A DNA stretch of 64,000 bases, from assembly GCF_002741055.1 (NCBI RefSeq), contig NZ_CP016809.1:2626501-2690500 (forward strand). The letters are read 5' to 3'. This document shows, in pieces, positions 8,737 to 16,414 of this stretch. The notes beneath the pieces are model-generated. The model saw only the letters and a list, made by a program, of their open reading frames with translations, was not told the DNA's origin and did no database searches. Position 1 is the stretch's first letter. The number at the start of each line of letters is the position of its first letter. This DNA is from Paenibacillus ihbetae (GTDB lineage: Bacteria > Bacillota > Bacilli > Paenibacillales > Paenibacillaceae). Made by a program: the position numbers and the translations under genes.

Positions 8737-9030
8737 ATGGCGAATACACTGCTGAGCATTCAAGTCATCCCGCGTACGCCGGACGGCGGCGACAGCATCC
8801 CTTATGTGGATGAAGCCATCAAGGTAATCCAGGATTCCGGCGTCAAATACGAGGTCCATGCTTTGGAAACGACGATGGAAGGCGAGCTGTCCGAGCTGCT
8901 CCGCATCGTGGAGCGAATGCATGAAGCGCTGGTGAAAGCCGGGAGCCCGAGCATCATCTCCCAAGTTAAAATCGCACATCATCCGCAGGGCATCAGCATG
9001 GACAAGCTTACGGAGAAATACCGTCCATGA
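8737..9030 (+). CDS. Thiamine-binding DUF77 / MTH1187-YkoF family protein
   Basis: A small cytosolic protein of 97 residues: LLSIQVIPRTPDGGDSIPYVDEAIKVIQDSGVKYEVHALETTMEGELSELLRIVERMHEA. This is the ferredoxin-like fold pattern of the MTH1187/YkoF family, some members of which bind thiamine or its pyrimidine part. ATG 8737 is preferred over an in-frame start at 8686 because AAAGGACGAGAG precedes it and the family starts here. Its stop overlaps the start of the permease gene (ATGA at 9027-9030), showing tight coupling to the importer. Confidence 0.85.
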   Translation: MANTLLSIQVIPRTPDGGDSIPYVDEAIKVIQDSGVKYEVHALETTMEGELSELLRIVERMHEALVKAGSPSIISQVKIAHHPQGISMDKLTEKYRP

Positions 9031-9782
9031 AAAGCTGGTGGAGCTCGATATGGCCGCCCGTCGTGGCGGTCCTCTTCTTTTTGATCGTGTGGCAGGCTGC
9101 GGTCTGGATGTTCGATATCGAAAAATTCATCCTGCCTGCGCCGACGGCTATCGGGCATGAAGCCATCTCCGGGGCCTCGGGACTTATGGAGCACACCTGG
9201 GCTACCCTGAAGCTAACCGTGATCGGATTTGCCATCGGAACCGGGATCGGACTCCTGCTCTCTTTGGCACTGCACAGGGTCCCTTTTCTCAAAACAGCCC
9301 TGTATCCGCTTCTCATCTTAAGCCAGAACGTGCCGACCATCGCGTTGGCCCCGCTCCTCATGATCTGGTTCGGGTTCGGCATGCTGCCGAAGGTCATCGT
9401 CATTACGCTCGTTTGCTTCTTCCCCGTAGCCGTAGCGGCCCTCGACGGGCTGGCACGGACCGACCGCACGATGATGAATTATATGCAGATGACGGGTGCG
9501 ACGCCATGGCAAATCTTCGCGAAGCTGGAGCTCCCGCACGCGCTGCCCTCCATCTTCTCCGGGATTCGGATCGCGGCCACGTATTCGGTCATGGGAGCGG
9601 TCATCGGGGAATGGATCGGGTCTGACCGGGGCATCGGCTATTATATGATGCTGCAAAAATCCGGTTACCGGACCGATCGCGTCTTCGTGGCCATTCTGGT
9701 TATCGTGCTGCTCAGCCTGCTCATGGTAGGCGTTATCACCCTATTGGAGAAACGGCTGATCCGCTGGAACCGGAAGCATTAA
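9027..9782 (+). CDS. thiX: ABC transporter permease, thiamine-precursor importer
   Basis: Inner-membrane channel subunit, 251 residues with about six transmembrane segments (first: VVAVLFFLIVWQAAVWMF). The conserved EAA-type cytoplasmic loop that contacts the ATPase is visible as MQMTGATPWQIFAKLELPHALPSIFSGIRIA, then GAVIGEWIGSDRGIGYYM. This belongs to the taurine/nitrate/NMT1-type permease group (SsuC/TauC-like). It overlaps the preceding gene by four bases. Substrate assignment rests on the riboswitch and the NMT1-like binding protein. Confidence 0.88.
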   Translation: MKSWWSSIWPPVVAVLFFLIVWQAAVWMFDIEKFILPAPTAIGHEAISGASGLMEHTWATLKLTVIGFAIGTGIGLLLSLALHRVPFLKTALYPLLILSQNVPTIALAPLLMIWFGFGMLPKVIVITLVCFFPVAVAALDGLARTDRTMMNYMQMTGATPWQIFAKLELPHALPSIFSGIRIAATYSVMGAVIGEWIGSDRGIGYYMMLQKSGYRTDRVFVAILVIVLLSLLMVGVITLLEKRLIRWNRKH

Positions 9783-9975
9783 TTCGCATGGCTCGGCCAT
9801 GTTCATATTCTCTCTTCATAAGTCAAGCTGAACGATTGAAGCCGGGAGGCGGAGCAAGCTCGTGGATAATTCCAGTTGCATCACCGCTGCTCCCATGCTT
9901 GGAATGGTTCTTTCGGATAGGGGATACAGATAAGTTTGAAATCAGGGATCTTTAAAAAGAAGGGAGGCTGCCCTA

Positions 9976-10806
9976 ATGACGCAGCAAGCGCCTGATTCCG
10001 TCTTGCATTCAACCGGCGGCACGGCCGCCGCTCCCGCTCCTGCCCTGGAGGTCCGGGGGATTCGCAAGGTGTTCCGCGAGCGGCGCAGTGAAGTGCATGT
10101 GCTCGAAGAGCTGTCGCTTAAGGTGCTTCCCGGGGAATTCGTATCCATCATCGGCCCTTCGGGAAGCGGAAAAAGCACGCTCTTTCACATCATCGGCGGA
10201 TTGATTGCGCCAGATGCCGGCCAAATCCTGATGGAGGGACGGGAGGTCACCGGGGGGAAAGGCCGCATCGCCTACATGCCGCAGCAGCCGGCCTTGTTCC
10301 CGTGGCGGACGATTGAGGACAACGTCCTGCTGCCGGAGGAGCTTCGGGGGACCTCAAAGGCTTCCGCCCGTGTCCATGCCCGCACTTGGATGGAACGGGC
10401 CGGGCTTGGCGGCTTCGAGCAGGCATATCCGCACACCCTATCGGGGGGTATGCAGCAGCGGGCAGCTTTCCTGCGGGCACTCATGAGCCCGCAGGAGGTC
10501 ATGTGCCTCGATGAGCCGTTCAGCGCGCTCGATGCGCTGACCCGAAGCGATATGCAGCGCTGGCTGCTCGATATATGGGAGGACACGCGGCGCTCGGTGC
10601 TGATGATCACCCATCATATTGAAGAGGCGCTGCTGCTCTCGGACAGCATCTATATTCTGTCCGCCCGGCCCGGCTCGGTTCTGAAACGGGTTGAGGTTCC
10701 GTTCGCCCGTCCCCGCCGGGAAGATCTGCTGCTGGATCCGTCCTTCATCGAGCTGAAATCCGAGATTTCAGCCGTACTGCGGCAGGAGCAGCAAAAGCGC
10801 AATTGA
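9976..10806 (+). CDS. thiZ: ABC transporter ATPase, thiamine-precursor importer
   Basis: Cytosolic ATPase of 276 residues powering the importer. Walker A GPSGSGKST, Q-loop YMPQQPALFPW, signature LSGGMQQRAAFLRAL, Walker B VMCLDEPFSALD and H-loop MITHHIEEA are all intact. An N-terminal stretch of about 17 residues rich in Ala/Pro precedes the fold. GGGAGG lies before ATG 9976. A 193-base gap separates it from the permease, unusually long for this operon; no terminator is evident there, so co-transcription is still likely. Confidence 0.88.
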   Translation: MTQQAPDSVLHSTGGTAAAPAPALEVRGIRKVFRERRSEVHVLEELSLKVLPGEFVSIIGPSGSGKSTLFHIIGGLIAPDAGQILMEGREVTGGKGRIAYMPQQPALFPWRTIEDNVLLPEELRGTSKASARVHARTWMERAGLGGFEQAYPHTLSGGMQQRAAFLRALMSPQEVMCLDEPFSALDALTRSDMQRWLLDIWEDTRRSVLMITHHIEEALLLSDSIYILSARPGSVLKRVEVPFARPRREDLLLDPSFIELKSEISAVLRQEQQKRN

Positions 10807-10944
10807 CAAGCACCCGCTGCTTACAGAAAGCTGATTTCTCCGCCTGCTTACAGGATGCTGACTTGCCGTTCTTTGGCTGCTTTTGGCATGCTGCTGGCCA
10901 ACGTCATCTTTTGATGCTGATCCAGATCATTTTCCTCAGACTGT

Positions 10945-10981
10945 ACAGCCGGCTGCATGCATGAAGCAAGCGGCCGGCTGT
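10945..10981. repeat. Inverted repeat in the thiZ-tatD intergenic gap
   Basis: ACAGCCGGC (10945-10953) pairs with GCCGGCTGT (10973-10981). No T run follows, so it is not a clear terminator. The rest of 10807-11094 holds no gene I can support. Confidence 0.45.
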
Positions 10982-11094
10982 TATAGGTTCCGGCACGTAG
11001 CCGGATATGTAAAGAATAGCTTCTGTTCATAATCTTCGTATTGATATAACCTGCGTACAGAGCACGACACGCTGGAACGAAGGGGGACTCATAT

Positions 11095-11937
11095 ATGGCA
11101 TCCGGGACATCTTCTATATCATTACCGCTTGAACCGTTCGATCGCGCGGAAAGTCCGCTCATCGATACCCATATCCATCTGGACAGCTATTCGCCCGCCG
11201 ATCAGGAGAGCATAGCGTCAGCGCTCGGCAAGGGAAAGGTCCGATCGGTCATCACCGTATCCATGGACCTGCCCTCATGCCGACGCAATCTGGAGCTGTC
11301 GCGGATCTACGGGGATACCATTAGGCCTGCTTTCGGCTATCATCCGGAGCAGCCTCTCCCTTCCCCGAACGAAACCGAAGAGTTGCTTCGCTGGATGGAG
11401 GGCCATGTCAACGACATGGTGGCAGTCGGGGAGGTCGGCCTCCCCTATTATGCAAGACTGGAGGCGGAGTCGGCGGGACATTCGTGGGACAACGCACCCT
11501 ATATAGAGCTGCTTGAAAAATTCGTCGCCTTTGCGAAGAAGCACGATAAACCGATCATCCTGCACGCCGTGTATGAGGATGCGGACACTGCGTGCGGTCT
11601 GCTTGAAGCCTACGGGATCGCCCGCGCCCATTTTCATTGGTTCAAGGGCTCCTGCGATACGTTAAACCGGATGGCCGCAAACGGCTATCATATCTCCTTT
11701 ACGCCGGATATCCTTTATGAAGAAGAGATCCGCGACATCGCGAGAATGTATCCTCCGCAGCTCGTCATGACCGAGACGGATGGCCCGTGGCCGTTCGAGG
11801 GTCCCCTCCAAGGACAGACGACCCGCCCGGAGATGACCGCGCTTGTCGCTGCCGCTTGGGCCCGGCTGCAGGGGATTTCCGAACAGGAGGGGCGCTGGCT
11901 GCTGCATCGAAATGCCGCACGACTGTACGGATTATAA
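11095..11937 (+). CDS. TatD-family metal-dependent hydrolase
   Basis: A TIM-barrel metallohydrolase of 280 residues. Metal ligands appear in order: DTHIHLD (HxH) near residue 26, GEVGLPYY (Glu), ILHAVYED (His), AHFHWFKGS (His) and MTETDGPWPF (Asp). TatD proteins are reported as DNases or general hydrolases; the substrate here is unknown. GGGGG lies upstream of ATG 11095. It is 289 bases downstream of the ThiXYZ genes on the same strand, so it could belong to that regulon or stand alone. Confidence 0.82.
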   Translation: MASGTSSISLPLEPFDRAESPLIDTHIHLDSYSPADQESIASALGKGKVRSVITVSMDLPSCRRNLELSRIYGDTIRPAFGYHPEQPLPSPNETEELLRWMEGHVNDMVAVGEVGLPYYARLEAESAGHSWDNAPYIELLEKFVAFAKKHDKPIILHAVYEDADTACGLLEAYGIARAHFHWFKGSCDTLNRMAANGYHISFTPDILYEEEIRDIARMYPPQLVMTETDGPWPFEGPLQGQTTRPEMTALVAAAWARLQGISEQEGRWLLHRNAARLYGL

Positions 11938-12073
11938 CAGCGAGCTATATACGATGACCGTAAAGCTGCTTCTCGAGGAGTTCGGCGGCTGATTTCTATC
12001 CACGGTTCGTGGAGTTATAGGGAATCTGAATCTATGAATCTTGCGTTTTCGGTAAACTGCTTCAAGTCAATCT

Positions 12074-12250
12074 TTATGCAATCGGCTTGTCCTCCCGAAG
12101 GAAGCGGTTATATTGATTGATCAGCTCGTCCAGCACCGCCGATTGCTCGAGGACCTTGGGATGATTAAAATCGCGATATCGCTGCTTCATCTTATGAAGC
12201 TTGTTCCTCTCTCTCTCGATATCAAATTTCATGCCGTCCTTCGTTTTCAT
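12074..12250 (-). CDS. Spo0E-family aspartyl-phosphate phosphatase
   Basis: A 58-residue gene. Translation gives MKTKDGMKFDIERERNKLHK and continues to EQSAVLDELINQYNRF. The last part matches the Spo0E-like signature S-x-x-L-D-x-L-I-x-x-Y, and the whole reads as two short helices. Members dephosphorylate Spo0A~P and so delay sporulation. GGGAGG lies nine bases upstream of ATG 12250. It is flanked by convergent or unrelated genes and appears monocistronic. A second in-frame Met at residue 7 is a possible start. Confidence 0.85.
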   Translation of the reverse strand: MKTKDGMKFDIERERNKLHKMKQRYRDFNHPKVLEQSAVLDELINQYNRFLREDKPIA

Positions 12251-12403
12251 GATAAATGCCTCCCTTATGTAATATTTTATACTTTAATGTAAAATTCTAG
12301 AATCTCTGGTGTTAGACATCAGGGAGGCATCACATAGACGCTCTAAGCTTGCTGCGATGCGGAGTAATCACCGGCACGGCTTGAAACGTCGCGCCCCTTC
12401 ATA

Positions 12404-12450
12404 CAAAAAAAGGCCGCCCATGAGCAGATGCTTCTCTGCCCGGACGGCCT
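12404..12450 (-). terminator. Terminator of the Lpl-type ABC operon
   Basis: Read on the minus strand, AGGCCG...CGGCCT close a long hairpin, followed by a T7 run. It is about 70 bases past the stop of the solute-binding protein gene. Confidence 0.75.
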
Positions 12451-12520
12451 CTTTCCTAGTATAAGCGCGGGTTCAATCGTCGGATTTTTAAGCAACGAGG
12501 TTTGAACCGCCTCTATAACA

Positions 12521-14074
12521 TTATTTCATGTACTTCTCCTGGTACGCCTTGGTCATCTCTTCTGTAATTTCCGCCATCTTCGGATCATTCTTGATCGTTT
12601 CGATCAACTGATCATACGCTTCAATCGGTTCCTTGCCCGTAATGACCATGACCCGCATGTCATCCACTTTCTTGGAGATCTCCGGATAGTATTTATTATA
12701 CGCCTCCGAATACAGCTCTCCCGAAGGATTCGGCACCTTGACCGTCTTGCGTTCCGTTACGATCTCCACGTTGCGCTGATATACTTCATCCGGCATCCCC
12801 ACGGCGCTGATCGCCATATCGTCGCTCACCAGATGAATCATATTGTTCAGGTTTCCGTCTCCCGTCTTATCGATCGCCGCTTGCGGCGTCGCCGCCTTCT
12901 TGCCGTTCTCTACATTATAATGAACGCCCTCAAGGCCATACGTCAGCATCTCGTTGCCTTCCACGCTGTAGCCGTAGTCAAAGAACTCCAGAATTTTCTT
13001 CACCTTGGCTTCAGGAACCTTCTTCGGAATCAGATACACGCCATAATATGGAGAACCTGACGGGGTGTATTTCACTCCATTCGCATTTTCCAGATAAGCC
13101 AGCGGCATGAGATCCGCCTTCGGATCCACGTCCCTTACGGCTTTGCCGGTTACCCAGGCATGGTTCATGGACATGCCGCCGACTCCGGCCTTGGCACTGC
13201 GCATCGTATCCATAACCTGCGAGAACTTCATGATGGCGAAGTCCTTAGGGAACAGGCCATCGTCATAAGCCTTCTTGATCCATAGCATAGCCTCCCGCGA
13301 CGCATCCGACGTGATGATCGGAGACAGCGTATTGTCCGGCTCCAGCTTCCAGCCCCCTTGCGTCTCGTTGAAAATATTATAAATATAAGCGAGCGCGCCC
13401 GGATTGGCCGCATACGGAATTTCATCCGCCTGGCCGTTCCCGTTCGGGTCCTGCTCCTTAAAGGCCTTCAGCACGTTATAGAACTCGTCAAGCGTCTTTG
13501 GCGTTTCGAGGCCCAGCGCATCCAGCCAATCCTTGCGGATCATCGGGAACACGCCGCCGCCGTAGCTCGGATAGTAGCGCGGAATAACCATGTTCTTGCC
13601 GTCCACCTTGGTGATCTCCCACATTTCCTTCAGCTCTTCGCGGTTTAAGTTCGGATAATCCTTAAGGAACGGGGTCAAATCCCAGAACACCCCTTGCTTC
13701 AGCATTTTTTGCAGCTGCGGGTTCTGCATCATCGATTCAACGAACGTAACCTCCGGTAAGTCGCCGGATGCAAGCATGACGTTAATTTTCTCCTCCGCCG
13801 TGGAAGGGGACAGCCAGGTGATGTTCAGCTTCGTGTTGGTTCGCTTCTCCAGCTCCTTCCAGAGGGGGTTCGTGTTATCAATGAATTCAGTCGCATAGTT
13901 CAGGGTCTGAATCGTGATGCTTGTCGGCTCCTTGCTATCCTTTCCTCCATCACTGCCGCTGGCTGTGCCTCCAGAGCCGCCGCCGCATGCACCGAGCAGG
14001 AGCGAGCTGGCCAAAAGCAGCAGGCTTGCCGTCTTAACAAGCGATTTTCCGGGTTTGTTGTTCATTGTTTTCAT
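12521..14074 (-). CDS. Extracellular solute-binding lipoprotein of an Lpl-type sugar ABC importer
   Basis: A 517-residue family 1-type solute-binding lipoprotein. The signal ends LLLLASSLLLGAC with lipid-modified Cys30, followed by a Gly/Ser linker. The mature part begins ITIQTLNYATEFIDNTNPLWKELEKRT, typical of LipO/YtcQ proteins. AAAGGGAGGT before ATG 14074 decides the start. Last gene of an operon behind two permeases. Such importers usually bring in plant or host oligosaccharides and use a shared ATPase encoded elsewhere; no ATPase or glycosidase is adjacent here, so the substrate is open. Confidence 0.88.
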   Translation of the reverse strand: MKTMNNKPGKSLVKTASLLLLASSLLLGACGGGSGGTASGSDGGKDSKEPTSITIQTLNYATEFIDNTNPLWKELEKRTNTKLNITWLSPSTAEEKINVMLASGDLPEVTFVESMMQNPQLQKMLKQGVFWDLTPFLKDYPNLNREELKEMWEITKVDGKNMVIPRYYPSYGGGVFPMIRKDWLDALGLETPKTLDEFYNVLKAFKEQDPNGNGQADEIPYAANPGALAYIYNIFNETQGGWKLEPDNTLSPIITSDASREAMLWIKKAYDDGLFPKDFAIMKFSQVMDTMRSAKAGVGGMSMNHAWVTGKAVRDVDPKADLMPLAYLENANGVKYTPSGSPYYGVYLIPKKVPEAKVKKILEFFDYGYSVEGNEMLTYGLEGVHYNVENGKKAATPQAAIDKTGDGNLNNMIHLVSDDMAISAVGMPDEVYQRNVEIVTERKTVKVPNPSGELYSEAYNKYYPEISKKVDDMRVMVITGKEPIEAYDQLIETIKNDPKMAEITEEMTKAYQEKYMK

Positions 14075-14168
14075 AAATGGACCTCCCTTTATAGTTGGAT
14101 GGGCTTCTGTCTGAACCTGATGGATGATAAATGATGGATGGTGCATCCATGTGTAACCTTATATCGAA

Positions 14169-15053
14169 TCATTCCTTGACGGAGCCCACCATCGCCCCTT
14201 TGGCGAAGTGCTTCTGCAGGAATGGGTACACCAGCATGATCGGCACGGTTGCAATAACGACCGCCGCCATCTTCAACGTTTCGGTCGGGACCTGCCGGTT
14301 CACTTGGAACGCAAACCCGCCGCCATTGCCTGATCCCATCGTTGTCGGATCAACGAGCATATTTTGCAGCAGCACCTGCAGCGGCCACATCTTCTGGTCG
14401 TTAATGAACATCAGCGCGTTAAAGTATGTATTCCAATACCCGACCGCGAAGAATAACCCGAAGGCGACGAGGGCCGGCAAGGACAATGGCAGAATGATGC
14501 GCCAGAACACGCCGATATCATTGGAGCCGTCGATCATGGCGGCCTCCTCCAGACTGACCGGAATGCTGTCGAAGAAGCCCTTCATGAGCAGGACATACCA
14601 TGCACTGGTCAAGCTCGGCAATATGAGCGACCAGATGCTGTCGATCAGTCCCAGATTACGGACGACCAGGTAGAGCGGAACGAGCCCTGGCGTAAAGAGA
14701 AAGGTGATCAGCACCATAATCATCATCGCTTTGCGGAACCGCAGGCGCTTACGGGACAACGCATATGCCATCCCGCCCGTAACGAGCAGGCTGAGCAGCG
14801 TGCCGATCGTGGCCAGAAATACGCTCACGGATATCGAGCTGACAAATAGTCCGTTCGACAGCAAATGCTTGTATGCATCCAGGGTCCAGACCCGCGGCCA
14901 TAAAATCAGGCTTCGTTGATAATACTCCACCGGATCCGTAAACGAAAGAATCACGGTATAGTAAATGGGAAATATCGTTGCCAGACCGACGACCAGCAGC
15001 AGTCCGTTATTTACGAGGCTAAAGAGCCGCGTCTTCCATCCTTTCTCATGCAT
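14169..15053 (-). CDS. Carbohydrate ABC transporter permease, LplC/YtcP type
   Basis: Membrane subunit of 294 residues with about six helices. The N-terminus reads KTRLFSLVNNGLLLVVGLATIFPIYYTVILSFTDP. The EAA loop is EEAAMIDGSNDIGVFWRIILPLSLPALVAFGLFF, and the C-terminus ends FLQKHFAKGAMVGSVKE, the hallmark tail of LplC-type permeases. It lies between the LplB-type permease and the binding protein in one operon. Confidence 0.9.
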   Translation of the reverse strand: MHEKGWKTRLFSLVNNGLLLVVGLATIFPIYYTVILSFTDPVEYYQRSLILWPRVWTLDAYKHLLSNGLFVSSISVSVFLATIGTLLSLLVTGGMAYALSRKRLRFRKAMMIMVLITFLFTPGLVPLYLVVRNLGLIDSIWSLILPSLTSAWYVLLMKGFFDSIPVSLEEAAMIDGSNDIGVFWRIILPLSLPALVAFGLFFAVGYWNTYFNALMFINDQKMWPLQVLLQNMLVDPTTMGSGNGGGFAFQVNRQVPTETLKMAAVVIATVPIMLVYPFLQKHFAKGAMVGSVKE

Positions 15054-15083
15054 GCTTCCATCCTCCTTGTCTTCCTCGATGTT

Positions 15084-16076
15084 CTAGTACAGGCTTTCCT
15101 GGCCGTATCGTCTGGCCAATCGGTTGGCGGTGACGACCATAATGACGCCGACGATCGATTTAAATAATCCGATAGCCGTGCTGTAGCTGAACTCTCCCTG
15201 CCGGATCCCCACTCGGTAAACATACGTGTCGAATACTTCGGCCACATGGGTGACAGGCGCATTCATCATCAGGTAAATCTGCTCGAATCCCGTATCGAGG
15301 ATCGTTCCCAGACGAAGGATGAGCAGGATCATAATCACATTGCGCATGGCGGGCAGCGTAACATGCCACATCCGCCTGAAGCGCCCCGCGCCGTCCATGA
15401 CGGCCGCTTCATACAGCTGAGGATCAACGCCGGCGATGGCCGCAAGGAAAATAATCGTCCCCCACCCGACCTCTTTCCAAATGGACTGTGCCGTAAGCAT
15501 GGCCCAGAAGTAATTCGGATCGGAGAGAATATCGACCGTCTCCCAGTTCATGGACATGAACCACTTGTTGAACAAGCCCTCGGACTGCGAGAACATCAGA
15601 TAAGTCAGGCCATAGATCAGCACCCAGGACAAAAAGTGCGGAATATACACTAGCGATTGAATCGTACGTTTATAAAGGGAGCTCCGAACCTCATTCAGCA
15701 TCAAAGCTAGTATAATCGGCGCCGGGAAGAAGAAAATCAAGCTCAGAAAGCTAATCGCGAGCGTATTGCGCAGCAGCATCCAGAAATCATTGTTGGAGAA
15801 AAAGCGGATGAAATGCTCAAAGCCTACCCAAGGGCTCCCCAGCACCCCGAAGTACGGCGAATACTCCTGGAAGGCAATGACGAGATTTGTAATCGGAATA
15901 TATTTGAAAATGATAAAAAAGATTAGGCCCGGCAAGGCCAGCACATACAAATATTTATCGCGCGCCATGTCCGCCCACAGCCGTCCCCGCTTCGTTTTGG
16001 ACTTCCCGGAGGCGGAGGCTTTTTTGCTCGCTCTCCTATTCTTCGGTTCGATCTGAACGGTCTCCAGTTCTTTCAT
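15084..16076 (-). CDS. Carbohydrate ABC transporter permease, LplB type
   Basis: Membrane subunit of 330 residues: a basic N-terminus (MKELETVQIEPKNRRASKK), then LYVLALPGLIFFIIFKYIP and about six helices. The EAA loop is YEAAVMDGAGRFRRMWHVTLPAMRNVIMILLIL, and the C-terminus ends VVTANRLARRYGQESLY as in LplB. The frame stays open to 16331, but the start is put at 16076. There GAGGGA precedes the ATG, the length fits the family, and a sigma-A promoter with a cre box lies at 16143-16171, inside the longer frame. A purine-rich tract before ATG 16190 is the main competing start. Confidence 0.87.
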   Translation of the reverse strand: MKELETVQIEPKNRRASKKASASGKSKTKRGRLWADMARDKYLYVLALPGLIFFIIFKYIPITNLVIAFQEYSPYFGVLGSPWVGFEHFIRFFSNNDFWMLLRNTLAISFLSLIFFFPAPIILALMLNEVRSSLYKRTIQSLVYIPHFLSWVLIYGLTYLMFSQSEGLFNKWFMSMNWETVDILSDPNYFWAMLTAQSIWKEVGWGTIIFLAAIAGVDPQLYEAAVMDGAGRFRRMWHVTLPAMRNVIMILLILRLGTILDTGFEQIYLMMNAPVTHVAEVFDTYVYRVGIRQGEFSYSTAIGLFKSIVGVIMVVTANRLARRYGQESLY

Positions 16077-16142
16077 CGATATTCCCTCGCTTTCAGCCTT
16101 GTCATCTCGTTTCGATCTGCCGTTCATATGGAACGCATCCTT

Positions 16143-16171
16143 AATGTAAACGGTTGCAGCATTACCTGCAA
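16143..16171 (-). promoter_or_regulatory. Sigma-A promoter with overlapping cre (CcpA) box
   Basis: On the minus strand, TTGCAG (16171-16166), a 17-base spacer and TACATT (16148-16143). Within it, ATGTAAACGGTTGCA (16144-16158 on plus) matches the cre consensus WTGNAANCGNWNNCW at every fixed position and covers the -10. CcpA binding would therefore block transcription of the ABC operon when preferred sugars are present. Confidence 0.72.
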
Positions 16172-16414
16172 TTTCACTTTTTTTCCGCATGCCCTTCCCC
16201 TCCCCCGAATCGGTGCTGCATCGGCATAAAGCTTGATGAATCAAGCGGTTTGGCATGTCCGTTTCCTGCTCTTGCACTTTTTTTCCTGGGGTTAATTTAG
16301 GCAGATACGACCTTTTCACTACACCGCTCATTCGTTATGATAATACTTAATCCGTCCCGGCTTACTTCGGCCAAGCCTTTGATTTCGTTTATAACCAACC
16401 AGGGGGTTCACGCA

